Shown: piece by piece, positions 43,392 to 51,973 of the stretch
How the letters are laid out: each line of letters begins with the position of its first letter
Position numbering within the stretch: the first letter of the stretch is position 1
Assembly (NCBI GenBank): GCA_018061965.1
Contig: JAGOTG010000004.1
Span: forward strand, 1-64,000
Reading direction: 5' to 3'
From: Legionellaceae bacterium
GTDB taxonomy: Bacteria; Pseudomonadota; Gammaproteobacteria; Legionellales; Legionellaceae
Length of the DNA: 64,000 bases
Notes under the pieces: model-generated
Told to the model about the DNA's origin: nothing
Seen by the model: the letters and a program-made list of their open reading frames with translations, nothing else
Database searches by the model: none
Made by a program: the position numbers and the translations under genes

Positions 43392-44596
43392 ATGGTTTTG
43401 TGTTGAGCAGAGAGATAGCGTGCTGCTAACTCAACATCAATATAACGGTCGGTCGTCGCACTAGAGCTATGCCCTGCATCGTCGCGCACATGCTCTCTTG
43501 GCCTAATTTTAACATCCTCCGAAATACCCGTATGCCGCAACCAATGGACGGTTGCGCCTGCCAAATGCTCAGCATCTTCTATGTGATTATTTCTTCGTAA
43601 TTCTGCCGCAGCCAGATCAAAACATTTTTGGATCAAGCGGCGAATAGGGGCGGGATCACTCATCGGACCATTCCCACGAATTTTAGGAATCAATGGAGAA
43701 TTATCTGCGACACTGGGCAAGGAAGTTAATCCCAAACTTTTGCGCCACCGAACCACGCATGCCAGCATGGCATCCGATACAGCAATTTGCCGCTCTTTAT
43801 TGCCTTTACCTACCGTGGTAAACCACCAATACCCATTAGAGTCTTTCGCAAAGTCATTCATAGTCGGGATCCATCGATCACTTGCTGACAGTTCAGAAAT
43901 CCGTAAATACATGCCAAATAAAATATTTAAAATGAAGCGTGTGCGTTCGTGCATTTCTGGATTTTGGATGGCCAAGGTTTCGGCCGCGGCCAGGACAGCT
44001 TGCCATTGATTGAGGCTCAAACGCCGAATCGGAGCGCTATGTTGGCGTTTACGCACAAATTTACTTTTTTGACGGATCAACGCAACAGGATTGGCAATCA
44101 GATATTCTTCAGCAATCAGAAAATTAAATAAGGTGCTTAAGATAGCAAATAATTCCTGAATGGCTCCTTGAGAGAGTGCAAAGTTTTCAATTTGAGGACT
44201 TGCACCATTTTGGCGTGCTGTTTTGGAGATTGTTGCGACAAAAGGGCGCCATTCAGGGTTAGGAAGGCGCCGTTCTCCCTCTTGAATAAAGCGAGGACAT
44301 TTTTTTGTTCCAATCCAATTTGAGGGCGGATGTTGAGAAAATCGAACAAATTGCTCTATATCAGAACGCTTTAATGCGGTGATAGTTTTTTTTTGAATTA
44401 ACCATGACCAATGCAACAAACGCTCAACGTCGCGCCGATAACTATTAAATGTTCCCAAACTACCCGTATAACTTTTAAGAAACTGCAAAACGAAACGAAA
44501 ATCTGACTGGTATTTGTGATCGGGCAATACGACATAGTCAGCATTTTTATGGATATGTTGCATACTATCAAACAGTGGTAAGGGCCGTGAGGACAT
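43310..44596 (-). CDS. Tyrosine recombinase (phage-type integrase)
   Basis: A 428-residue site-specific recombinase. N-terminal core-binding domain about 30-190 (LQFLKSYTGSLGTFNSYRRD), catalytic domain about 200-410 with the complete set: Arg in YLRISELSASD, Lys in GKGNKERQI, H-x-x-R in HWLRH, His in AGHSS and nucleophile Tyr in TTDRYID. ATG 44596 gives a normal N-terminus; the frame is open to 44641. It lies beside a tRNA-Pro gene, but at the tRNA's 5' side, and no duplicated tRNA end or phage gene is seen, so it is an orphan or resident recombinase rather than the edge of an obvious island. Confidence 0.88.
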   Translation of the reverse strand: MSSRPLPLFDSMQHIHKNADYVVLPDHKYQSDFRFVLQFLKSYTGSLGTFNSYRRDVERLLHWSWLIQKKTITALKRSDIEQFVRFSQHPPSNWIGTKKCPRFIQEGERRLPNPEWRPFVATISKTARQNGASPQIENFALSQGAIQELFAILSTLFNFLIAEEYLIANPVALIRQKSKFVRKRQHSAPIRRLSLNQWQAVLAAAETLAIQNPEMHERTRFILNILFGMYLRISELSASDRWIPTMNDFAKDSNGYWWFTTVGKGNKERQIAVSDAMLACVVRWRKSLGLTSLPSVADNSPLIPKIRGNGPMSDPAPIRRLIQKCFDLAAAELRRNNHIEDAEHLAGATVHWLRHTGISEDVKIRPREHVRDDAGHSSSATTDRYIDVELAARYLSAQHKTIYPEKSEPGSPKTNNNTVLIQNTKPIP

Positions 44597-44681
44597 AGTG
44601 ATACTCAAAGTGAAAATGCACATCCGTGGAAGAGATATCATAACAAAATTGCAAGATAAACGAAAAACAAAAAAAACAATA

Positions 44682-44711
44682 TTGACCTTCTAGTTAGTCT
44701 CAGGGTATCAT
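44682..44711 (+). promoter_or_regulatory. Predicted promoter of the four-tRNA cluster
   Basis: TTGACC (44682-44687), 18-bp spacer, TATCAT (44706-44711), 29 bases before tRNA-Pro. Good match to sigma70 hexamers. Confidence 0.55.
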
Positions 44712-44740
44712 TTGCGCTCTGCCATTGAGACAGAGGTCGA

Positions 44741-44817
44741 CGGGGTGTAGCGCAGTCTGGTAGCGCGCCTGCTTTGGGAGCAGGATGTCGGGAGTTCGAA
44801 TCTCTCCACCCCGACCA
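44741..44817 (+). tRNA. tRNA-Pro (TGG)
   Basis: 77 nt cloverleaf: acceptor cggggtg pairs with caccccg, anticodon loop tttggga gives TGG, T-loop gttcgaatc present, CCA end encoded. First of four tRNAs in a cluster. Confidence 0.97.
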
Positions 44818-44822
44818 AAATT

Positions 44823-44899
44823 GCGCCCGTAGCTCATTTGGATAGAGCATCGGCCTTCTAAGCCGAGGGTAGCAGGTTCGAGTCCTGCCGGGCGTACCA
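44823..44899 (+). tRNA. tRNA-Arg (TCT)
   Basis: 77 nt, acceptor gcgcccg with cgggcgt (one G:T pair), anticodon loop cttctaa gives TCT, gttcgagtc in the T-arm, encoded CCA. Only five bases after tRNA-Pro. Confidence 0.97.
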
Positions 44900-44957
44900 A
44901 TCGCCAAGCAGTATTTTAACCCAGGTCAACATGTCAGGGCTTACGGAAAACGTGTAT

Positions 44958-45034
44958 GGTGGGCGTAGCTCAGTTGGTAGAGCCCCGGGTTGTGATCCCG
45001 GTTGTCGTGGGTTCGAGTCCCATCGTTCACCCCA
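44958..45034 (+). tRNA. tRNA-His (GTG)
   Basis: 77 nt including the extra 5' G (G-1) opposite C73 that marks tRNA-His; anticodon loop ttgtgat gives GTG; encoded CCA. Two G:T pairs in the acceptor stem. Confidence 0.97.
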
Positions 45035-45050
45035 TATCTTAATCGTATTT

Positions 45051-45135
45051 GCGAAAGTGGCGGAATTGGTAGACGCACTGGATTTAGGTTCCAGCGGGGT
45101 AACCTGTGAGAGTTCGAGTCTCTCCTTTCGCACCA
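45051..45135 (+). tRNA. tRNA-Leu (TAG)
   Basis: 85 nt with a long variable arm as expected for class II tRNAs. Acceptor gcgaaag with ctttcgc, anticodon loop tttaggt gives TAG, encoded CCA. Last of the cluster, 64 bases before tig. Confidence 0.97.
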
Positions 45136-45199
45136 TATTGTGTGCAGTAGCGATTTAATCTTAAATAATTTTATAATTTTATGCTAAAGAGGTGATGAA

Positions 45200-46537
45200 A
45201 TGGCGGTTGCAATTGAATCTTTGAGTGGTTTGAAACGTAAAATGACAATTTCAGTCCCGGCTGCAGAATTTACGAAAGAATTTGACTCTAGAATCAAAAA
45301 AATGGCTACCAAAGCGAAAATAGATGGTTTTCGCCCTGGGAAAGTGCCTATGAATGTAGTGAAGCAACGCTACTCTTTTGCTATAACGCGCGAAGTTGCA
45401 CAAGAATTAATTCAATCTAGCTTGTATAAAGCGTTGAGCGAACATAGTTTGGTGCCAGTGGCCTCCCCAGAAATTGAACCCTTGGGAATGGAGCTGGGAC
45501 AAGATTTTTCCTATAATGCTACGTTCGAAGTATTTCCTAGTTTTGAAGTAAAGGAATTAAACGGAGAAAAAGTTGAGCTGGTCTCATCTGAAGTAGCTGC
45601 CGAAGATGTCGATAAAATGATTGAAAATCTTCGTGAAAAAAATAAAGTCTGGGAAGAAGTTGCTAGAGCAGCGAAAAATGGCGACAAACTGATCATTGAT
45701 TTTGAAGGTTTTGTCAACGATGTGCCTTTTGAAGGCGGCAAAGCAGAAGGCTTTGAAGTGATCATTGGCTCTGGATCGATGATTCCAGGCTTTGAAGATG
45801 GTTTGATAGGCTTAAAAGCTGACAAATCTAAAGATCTAGAGCTGTCGTTCCCAGCAGAGTACGGCCATGCAGATTTGGCTGGAAAGGATGCACGTTTCCA
45901 CGTGACCGCGCAGAAAGTAATGCAGGGTGCTTTGCCTGAAGTGAATGATGATTTTGCTAAATTATTTAATGTCAAAGAAGGGGGCGTGGATGCATTGCGC
46001 GCAGACATTAAAGAAAATATGACGCGTGAATTAACGCGACGCGTTTCTGCTGTTAATCGTGAAGCAATTTTTGATAAATTACTGGAAATTAATTCGTTTG
46101 AGATTCCAGAAGCCTTAATTGAGCAAGAAATACAACATTTGAAGCATGAAATGTATCATCAAGTATTTGGACATGAGCATCATGCTGATGAAAAAATCCC
46201 TGATTTTCCTAGATCTTTGTTTGAAGCCAAAGCGACGCGTCGCGTACATTTGGGCCTATTGTTTTCAGAGTATGTAAAAAAACATAATATAGAGGTTGAT
46301 GCTGCGCGTGTAGATGCTATGATTGAAATGTTTGCTGGTGCATATGAACATCCAGGACAAGTCCGGGATTGGTATCGCAGCAATAAAGACCGTATGGCTG
46401 AAATTGAAGCATTGGTGATGGAAGAGTTGGTTGCCGATCAAATTGTTTTGACTGCAACGATAAATTCAAAATCACAATCATATGAAGATACGATGAATCC
46501 GGCGGAAACAAACCCGGTGAAAAACATAGGAGAATAA
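45200..46537 (+). CDS. tig: Trigger factor (ribosome-associated chaperone)
   Basis: A 445-residue chaperone at the ribosome exit tunnel. Ribosome-binding motif region GFRPGKVPMNVVKQRY (about 45), PPIase (FKBP-like) domain about 150-240 (NGDKLIIDFEGFVN, GSGSMIPGFEDGLIG), helical C-terminal arms. Length like E. coli TF (432). Strong agaggtgatgaa ribosome site. First of tig-clpP-clpX-lon. Confidence 0.97.
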   Translation: MAVAIESLSGLKRKMTISVPAAEFTKEFDSRIKKMATKAKIDGFRPGKVPMNVVKQRYSFAITREVAQELIQSSLYKALSEHSLVPVASPEIEPLGMELGQDFSYNATFEVFPSFEVKELNGEKVELVSSEVAAEDVDKMIENLREKNKVWEEVARAAKNGDKLIIDFEGFVNDVPFEGGKAEGFEVIIGSGSMIPGFEDGLIGLKADKSKDLELSFPAEYGHADLAGKDARFHVTAQKVMQGALPEVNDDFAKLFNVKEGGVDALRADIKENMTRELTRRVSAVNREAIFDKLLEINSFEIPEALIEQEIQHLKHEMYHQVFGHEHHADEKIPDFPRSLFEAKATRRVHLGLLFSEYVKKHNIEVDAARVDAMIEMFAGAYEHPGQVRDWYRSNKDRMAEIEALVMEELVADQIVLTATINSKSQSYEDTMNPAETNPVKNIGE

Positions 46538-46540
46538 AGG

Positions 46541-47164
46541 ATGGGATGGACGACAGAGGGAAGTGTCAGGGCAGCTGGTGGCTTAGTTCCAATGGTCATT
46601 GAACAAACCTCTCGCGGGGAGCGGTCTTACGATATATATTCTCGTTTACTAAAAGAACGTATTATCTTCTTATTGGGTGAAGTTGAAGATCATATGGCAA
46701 ATTTAGTCGTTGCCCAAATGTTATTTCTTGAGTCAGAAAACCCAGAAAAAGATATTTTTCTCTATATCAATTCACCGGGTGGTGTCGTAACGTCAGGCAT
46801 GGCCATTTATGATACGATGCAGTTTATTAAGCCAGACGTGAGTACATTATGTATTGGTCAAGCGGCCAGTGCTGCAGCATTATTGTTGTGTGCTGGGGCG
46901 GAAGGTAAACGACTGTGTTTACCGAATGCGCGCGTGATGATTCATCAACCATTGGGCGGCTACCGAGGTCAAGCGACAGATATTGAAATTCATGCACGTG
47001 AAACGTTGGCCATTCGTGAGCGATTGAATGCAATCATGGCACGCCATACTAAAAAAACGCCTGATCAAATCATGCGGGATACAGAACGTGATAATTTTAT
47101 GAATGCGCATCAAGCTTTGGAATATGGATTAATTGATAAAATAATGCAGGACCGGGATGCATAA
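46541..47164 (+). CDS. clpP: ATP-dependent Clp protease proteolytic subunit ClpP
   Basis: A 207-residue serine protease forming the tetradecamer barrel. Catalytic Ser in [10 protein letters not shown] (usual form is ASMGAFLL, so the residues after Ser differ), His in VMIHQPLGG and Asp in [10 protein letters not shown]-terminal [21 protein letters not shown] is the usual processed region. Four bases after tig. Confidence 0.97.
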   Translation: MGWTTEGSVRAAGGLVPMVIEQTSRGERSYDIYSRLLKERIIFLLGEVEDHMANLVVAQMLFLESENPEKDIFLYINSPGGVVTSGMAIYDTMQFIKPDVSTLCIGQAASAAALLLCAGAEGKRLCLPNARVMIHQPLGGYRGQATDIEIHARETLAIRERLNAIMARHTKKTPDQIMRDTERDNFMNAHQALEYGLIDKIMQDRDA

Positions 47165-47197
47165 TATATAGCAAAGCCCATCTGCAATACTTGAAAT

Positions 47198-47220
47198 TGG
47201 GGATTTCATCCCCATTTATT
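47198..47220 (+). terminator. Hairpin with short T-rich tail between clpP and clpX
   Basis: tggggat-ttc-atcccca (47198-47214) followed by tttatt. It may attenuate read-through or act as an mRNA processing site between clpP and clpX; the T-run is too short for a strong terminator. Confidence 0.45.
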
Positions 47221-47249
47221 AAATAACAATTATTCCGTGAGGTTTTCTG

Positions 47250-48506
47250 ATGGCTAAAAGTGGTGGAGCTGGTGGCAACAAAACGCTGTATTGCTCTTTT
47301 TGTGGTAAAAGTCAAACCGAAGTTAAAAAACTTATCGCCGGTCCTTCTGTGTTTGTGTGCGATGAATGTGTCGAATTATGTAATGATATTATCAAAGAAG
47401 AATCGCAAGAAAAACCCGAATCAGCAGAAATAAAGCTTCCAAAACCTAAGGAAATTGCTGCATTTTTAGATGAGTACGTTGTAGGACAATTGCATGCAAA
47501 AAAAGTTCTATCTGTTGCGGTATACAATCATTACAAACGTCTCTATAACAAAACTGAAGATGGCATCGAATTAGGCAAATCCAATATTTTACTGATCGGA
47601 CCCACGGGTTCTGGAAAGACTTTGCTGGCTCAAACTCTGGCTAAATTTTTGAATGTGCCCTTCACGATGGCAGATGCCACAACGTTAACAGAAGCGGGGT
47701 ATGTCGGTGAAGACGTTGAAAATATTATCCAGAAGCTCCTGCAAAAATGTGATTATGATATTGCCAAAGCCCAACAAGGCATTGTATATATCGATGAAAT
47801 AGATAAGATTTCACGCAAATCAGACAACCCTTCGATTACGCGAGATGTGTCGGGTGAAGGGGTGCAGCAAGCTTTATTGAAACTGATTGAAGGCACGGTT
47901 GCTTCTGTGCCACCGCAAGGAGGAAGAAAACATCCTCAGCAAGAGTTTTTGCAAGTAGATACCTCAAATATATTGTTCATTTGTGGTGGAGCTTTTGCGG
48001 GTTTAGACAAAGTCATTCGTGAGCGTTCTGAAAAAACGGGTATCGGGTTTTCAGCGAAGATAAATAATAAAAAAACGAGCGAGTTGGAACAAATACTAGG
48101 ATCCTTAGAGTCAGATGATTTAGTCAAATATGGTTTGATTCCAGAATTTGTAGGTCGTCTACCTGTTGTAACGACGTTACATGAACTGGATGAGGCTGCT
48201 TTAGTAGACATTCTTACTAAGCCCAAAAATGCTTTGATCAAGCAATTTCATGCTTTGTTCAAAATGGAGCACGTTGAATTAGAGTTTTGTGAGGCAGCAC
48301 TACAATTAATCGCTAAAAAAGCCATTGCACGTAAAATAGGAGCGCGTGGACTACGCGCTACGTTAGAGAATATTTTATTAGATACGATGTATGAGTTGCC
48401 TTCTCTTGAAGGAGTAAAACAAGTTCTCGTAAACGAGTCAGTGGTGAATGGAGAGAGTGCTCCCATTTTGGTTTGTGAAGATGGTGAAGAAAGAAAAGCG
48501 GTGTAG
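47250..48506 (+). CDS. clpX: ClpX ATPase, specificity subunit of ClpXP
   Basis: A 418-residue AAA+ unfoldase. N-terminal zinc domain CSFCGKS...CDECVE (about 14-40), Walker A GPTGSGKT, Walker [11 protein letters not shown], pore/sensor blocks [14 protein letters not shown] and the IGF-type ClpP contact in GIGFSAKI. Feeds tagged substrates to ClpP. Preceded by 85 bases with a hairpin and followed by lon after 12 bases. Confidence 0.97.
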   Translation: MAKSGGAGGNKTLYCSFCGKSQTEVKKLIAGPSVFVCDECVELCNDIIKEESQEKPESAEIKLPKPKEIAAFLDEYVVGQLHAKKVLSVAVYNHYKRLYNKTEDGIELGKSNILLIGPTGSGKTLLAQTLAKFLNVPFTMADATTLTEAGYVGEDVENIIQKLLQKCDYDIAKAQQGIVYIDEIDKISRKSDNPSITRDVSGEGVQQALLKLIEGTVASVPPQGGRKHPQQEFLQVDTSNILFICGGAFAGLDKVIRERSEKTGIGFSAKINNKKTSELEQILGSLESDDLVKYGLIPEFVGRLPVVTTLHELDEAALVDILTKPKNALIKQFHALFKMEHVELEFCEAALQLIAKKAIARKIGARGLRATLENILLDTMYELPSLEGVKQVLVNESVVNGESAPILVCEDGEERKAV

Positions 48507-48518
48507 GAGCATATAATC

Positions 48519-50918
48519 ATGTCTGATGAAACCGAATTAGTACCAGCCGAAAAAGAAGCAGAAATAAACTTGACGCATGTTCCAGTGTTGCCTTTGCGTG
48601 ACGTGGTAGTTTATCCCCATATGGTTATCCCATTGTTTGTGGGACGTCAGAAATCCATCAAAGCTTTGGAAGCAGCGATGTTGGAAAACAAACGAATCAT
48701 GTTGGTCGCGCAACGCAAATCAGTGGATGATGACCCAAATCCTGAAGGTTTATTTGAATTTGGTACCATTTCAAGTTTGTTGCAATTGCTGAAGCTCCCT
48801 GATGGGACGGTAAAAGTCCTCGTAGAAGGAGAACAGCGCGCTAAAATCAGTCATTTTATAGAAGCCGGTGAGCATGAGTATATTGCTGCGTCATTGGAAC
48901 TGACGGAAGAAATCAATACTGCTTTCAAAGAACAAGAAGTGCAGATCATGATGCGTTCTTTGATGTCACAATTCGAGCAATATATCAAACTGAATAAAAA
49001 AATCCCGCCGGAGGTTCTGACCTCTCTGTCTAGCATTGAGGAGCCTGGTCGCTTAACCGATAACATCGCAGCTCACTTGACTTTGAAGGTAGAGGACAAA
49101 CAAGCGTTGCTGGAGACCTTGGATGTCGGATTACGCTTAGAACGCTTGATGGCTTATATTGAAAACGAAATCGATTTACTCCAAGTAGAGAAGCGTGTCC
49201 GTGGTCGCGTAAAGCGGCAGATGGAAAAAAGTCAGCGTGAATACTATTTGAATGAGCAAATTAAGGCCATTCAAAAAGAACTTGGTGAAATGGGAGAAGA
49301 AGGCAGTGAATTAGAGCAATTAGATCGCGCTATTCAAAAAGCAGGCATGCCTAAAGAAGCACATGACAAAGCACAGTCTGAACTGAAAAAACTTAAATTA
49401 ATGCCTCCCATGTCTGCTGAGGCAACCGTTATTCGCAGTTATTTGGATTGGATGCTGAGTGTTCCTTGGAAAAAAAGAAATCGCATTCAATTTGATTTGA
49501 GCAAAGCTGAAAAAATGTTGGATAAAGACCATTATGGTTTAGAAAAGGTAAAAGAACGCATTATCGAATATCTGGCTGTACAACAAAGAGTCAAGCGTTT
49601 GAAAGGCCCGATTATTTGTTTGGTCGGACCGCCTGGGGTTGGTAAAACTTCTTTGGGGCAGTCTATTGCCAACGCAACAGGCCGTACTTTTATTCGGATT
49701 GCGCTAGGTGGGGTACGGGATGAAGCGGAAATTCGTGGTCACCGTCGGACTTATATTGGTTCGATGCCCGGTAAGATTATCCAAAAACTGTGTAAAGCTG
49801 GTGTCAAAAATCCTCTGATTATGCTGGATGAAGTTGATAAAATGGCGATGGATTTTCGCGGGGATCCGGCTTCTGCCTTATTAGAAGTCTTAGATCCGGA
49901 GCAAAATCATACGTTTAACGACCATTATTTAGAAGTAAATTATGATTTGAGCGATGTTATGTTTATCGCAACGGCCAATTCTCTAGAAATTCCAGCGCCT
50001 TTGTTAGATAGGATGGAAGTGATTCGTTTGGCTGGCTATACTGAAGATGAAAAATTAAATATTGCGAAAAACTATCTGGTTCCCAAGCAAATTAAACTGA
50101 ATGGCTTAAAGCCTAATGAATTTGAGCTTGCAGATACGGCACTGATGGAAATCATTCGTTATTACACGCGTGAAGCGGGTGTGCGCTCTTTAGAAAGAGA
50201 TATCGCTCATGTTTGCCGCAAAGTGGTGAAGGACATACTAATGTCCAAGCAATCGAAAAAAATTCTCGTGTCGTCTAAGAATACAGAAAAATTTTTGGGT
50301 GTACGCAAGTATCGGTACGGCTTGGCCGAGGCATTCGATCACGTCGGTCAAGTCACTGGCTTGGCTTGGACCAGCGTAGGTGGTGAATTGCTGACGATAG
50401 AGGCCTCTATGATGCCTGGCAAGGGGAAAACCCTGCATACAGGGCAATTAGGCGATGTGATGAAAGAATCCATCCAAGCTGCCATGACCGTAGTCCGTGG
50501 ACGGAGTAAACAATTCGGTGTTCCCGATAATTTTTATGAGCACAATGATTGGCACATTCATGTGCCTGAAGGTGCCACACCCAAAGACGGCCCGAGTGCG
50601 GGGATTGGAATGTGTACTGCCTTGGTTTCGGTAATTACGCATATCCCAGTACGAGCGGATGTGGCCATGACGGGTGAAATTACGCTTCGAGGGCAGGTAT
50701 TACCGATTGGTGGGTTAAAGGAAAAATTGTTGGCTGCACATCGAGGTGGGATAAAACATGTTATTATCCCAGAAGAAAATCGTAAGGATCTGAGCGAAAT
50801 CCCGGCTAATATTTTGAAAAAAATTACAATCCATCCGGTCAATACCATAGAGCAAGTATTAGAATTGGCTTTACAACGCAGTCCTTTGGTGGCGGAAAAC
50901 CCATTAATGACGGTGTAA
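48519..50918 (+). CDS. lon: ATP-dependent protease Lon
   Basis: A 799-residue AAA+ serine protease. N-terminal substrate domain (LPVLPLRDVVVYPHMVIPLFVGR-type start at about residue 18), Walker A GPPGVGKTS, Walker B LIMLDEVDKM, and C-terminal proteolytic domain with Ser in PKDGPSAGI and the partner Lys in GGLKEKLLAA. Length close to E. coli Lon (784). An aggag ribosome site precedes the ATG. Followed by a 478-base gap before hupB. Confidence 0.97.
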   Translation: MSDETELVPAEKEAEINLTHVPVLPLRDVVVYPHMVIPLFVGRQKSIKALEAAMLENKRIMLVAQRKSVDDDPNPEGLFEFGTISSLLQLLKLPDGTVKVLVEGEQRAKISHFIEAGEHEYIAASLELTEEINTAFKEQEVQIMMRSLMSQFEQYIKLNKKIPPEVLTSLSSIEEPGRLTDNIAAHLTLKVEDKQALLETLDVGLRLERLMAYIENEIDLLQVEKRVRGRVKRQMEKSQREYYLNEQIKAIQKELGEMGEEGSELEQLDRAIQKAGMPKEAHDKAQSELKKLKLMPPMSAEATVIRSYLDWMLSVPWKKRNRIQFDLSKAEKMLDKDHYGLEKVKERIIEYLAVQQRVKRLKGPIICLVGPPGVGKTSLGQSIANATGRTFIRIALGGVRDEAEIRGHRRTYIGSMPGKIIQKLCKAGVKNPLIMLDEVDKMAMDFRGDPASALLEVLDPEQNHTFNDHYLEVNYDLSDVMFIATANSLEIPAPLLDRMEVIRLAGYTEDEKLNIAKNYLVPKQIKLNGLKPNEFELADTALMEIIRYYTREAGVRSLERDIAHVCRKVVKDILMSKQSKKILVSSKNTEKFLGVRKYRYGLAEAFDHVGQVTGLAWTSVGGELLTIEASMMPGKGKTLHTGQLGDVMKESIQAAMTVVRGRSKQFGVPDNFYEHNDWHIHVPEGATPKDGPSAGIGMCTALVSVITHIPVRADVAMTGEITLRGQVLPIGGLKEKLLAAHRGGIKHVIIPEENRKDLSEIPANILKKITIHPVNTIEQVLELALQRSPLVAENPLMTV

Positions 50919-51171
50919 AATTAACACTATGTTCAACTTTTTTCACTTAATGCCGACGTGCTGAGGCTTGTCCGAAGCATACAGTGCAGTATAGAGACAA
51001 CTGGATCCCGTGAATAAATTTTGGAAGCGGGACTAGGGTTTTTAAAAGTCGAACATCGGGTTAACGTTATTATAAATTTTTTTTGTAACGCGGTATTCAA
51101 GAAATATTCGGATATTTGCTGAGCAACATGTAAATAAAGTTTGTAAAATAAGTTTTTTTATTAAATAAGCA
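50919..51171. other. Gene-free stretch after lon
   Basis: No coding frame of note. An imperfect inverted repeat (ggatcccg near 51003 against cgggactag near 51027) followed by ggttttt may end lon transcription. The rest is A+T rich (e.g. around 51070-51170), consistent with an upstream element for the hupB promoter. Confidence 0.4.
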
Positions 51172-51200
51172 TTTACAGGGAAGTTAATAAAGCGTATATT
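51172..51200 (+). promoter_or_regulatory. Strong predicted promoter of hupB
   Basis: TTTACA (51172-51177), 17-bp spacer, TATATT (51195-51200); each hexamer differs from consensus at one position, and an A+T-rich tract lies upstream. It would give a leader of about 190 nt before hupB. Confidence 0.6.
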
Positions 51201-51279
51201 GCGCTCCGTCATGCAGTAGCAATCTCGGATTATAAAAAACTACAATAACAGTGATATTGGAGTTTGACGAGAGTTGTGA

Positions 51280-51303
51280 GATCTGATTTAATCAATTCAG
51301 ATC
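51280..51303 (+). promoter_or_regulatory. Hairpin in the long hupB leader
   Basis: gatctga and tcagatc pair around a 10-base loop (tttaatcaat) inside the predicted 190-nt untranslated leader of hupB. Together with the leader length this suggests post-transcriptional control, which is not proven. Confidence 0.4.
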
Positions 51304-51396
51304 GAGACGTTTGCTGATGTCGCTTTTATTGTTGAGAATGCAAACAAAGACGATCAGACAAACCGATAAAGGATGACTAACTAGAAAGGGGAAAAA

Positions 51397-51675
51397 ATGA
51401 ACAAAACTGAATTGGTTGACGAGCTTGCCATCCAGACTGCAATAACTAAAGTGGCTGCAGCTAAGATCATTGACGAGTTGACTGCAATCATTAGCGCAGA
51501 GCTAAGTAAAGGTGGGGAAGTAGCTCTACCAGGTTTCGGCAGTTTTGTAGTAGCTAATAGAGCGGCACGTCAAGGACGTAATCCACAGACAGGTGCAGTC
51601 ATTAAAATTGCAGCGGATCGTGTGGTTAAATTTAAAGTTGGTAAGAAGCTGAAAGATTCTGTTTCTACTAAGTAG
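51397..51675 (+). CDS. hupB: DNA-binding protein HU-beta
   Basis: A 92-residue nucleoid protein. MNKTELVDELA at the start, GFGSFVVANRAARQGRNPQTG in the DNA-binding arm. Forms dimers that bend DNA non-specifically. agaaaggggaa is a strong ribosome site. Order lon-hupB-(tRNAs)-ppiD is usual in Gammaproteobacteria. Confidence 0.97.
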   Translation: MNKTELVDELAIQTAITKVAAAKIIDELTAIISAELSKGGEVALPGFGSFVVANRAARQGRNPQTGAVIKIAADRVVKFKVGKKLKDSVSTK

Positions 51676-51683
51676 GTGTTGTC

Positions 51684-51759
51684 GGGTGCTTAGCTCAGCT
51701 GGGAGAGCATCGCCCTTACAAGGCGAGGGTCGCAGGTTCGATCCCTGCAGCACCCACCA
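51684..51759 (+). tRNA. tRNA-Val (TAC)
   Basis: 76 nt, acceptor gggtgct with agcaccc, anticodon loop cttacaa gives TAC, gttcgatcc T-arm, encoded CCA. It follows hupB by eight bases and is probably cut from the same transcript. Confidence 0.97.
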
Positions 51760-51764
51760 AAATT

Positions 51765-51841
51765 GGAGTGGTAGTTCAGTTGGTTAGAATACCGGCCTGT
51801 CACGCCGGGGGTCGCGGGTTCGAGCCCCGTCCACTCCGCCA
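51765..51841 (+). tRNA. tRNA-Asp (GTC)
   Basis: 77 nt, acceptor ggagtgg with ccactcc, anticodon loop ctgtcac gives GTC, encoded CCA. Five bases after tRNA-Val and followed by a terminator. Confidence 0.97.
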
Positions 51842-51849
51842 TAGTATAT

Positions 51850-51874
51850 AATGCGCCTAAGGGCGCATTTTTTT
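51850..51874 (+). terminator. Rho-independent terminator after tRNA-Asp
   Basis: aatgcgcc-taa-gggcgcatt followed by a run of seven Ts. Ends the hupB-tRNA-Val-tRNA-Asp unit. Confidence 0.9.
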
Positions 51875-51973
51875 ATCGTCAAAAAAAGCAAGTGAAATTG
51901 CTACATTTTTTGTTGAATTTGTGGTATTTTAGTGAATCGAAATTTAAGTAGATTTTTTAAGAGATACAGACTG

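Noticed and set aside
44638..45158. Open frames on both strands across the tRNA cluster, with peptides such as WDSNPRQPGSQPGALPTELRPP-like text
   Set aside because: These are the well-known false proteins from reading tRNA genes antisense; all four tRNAs are complete.
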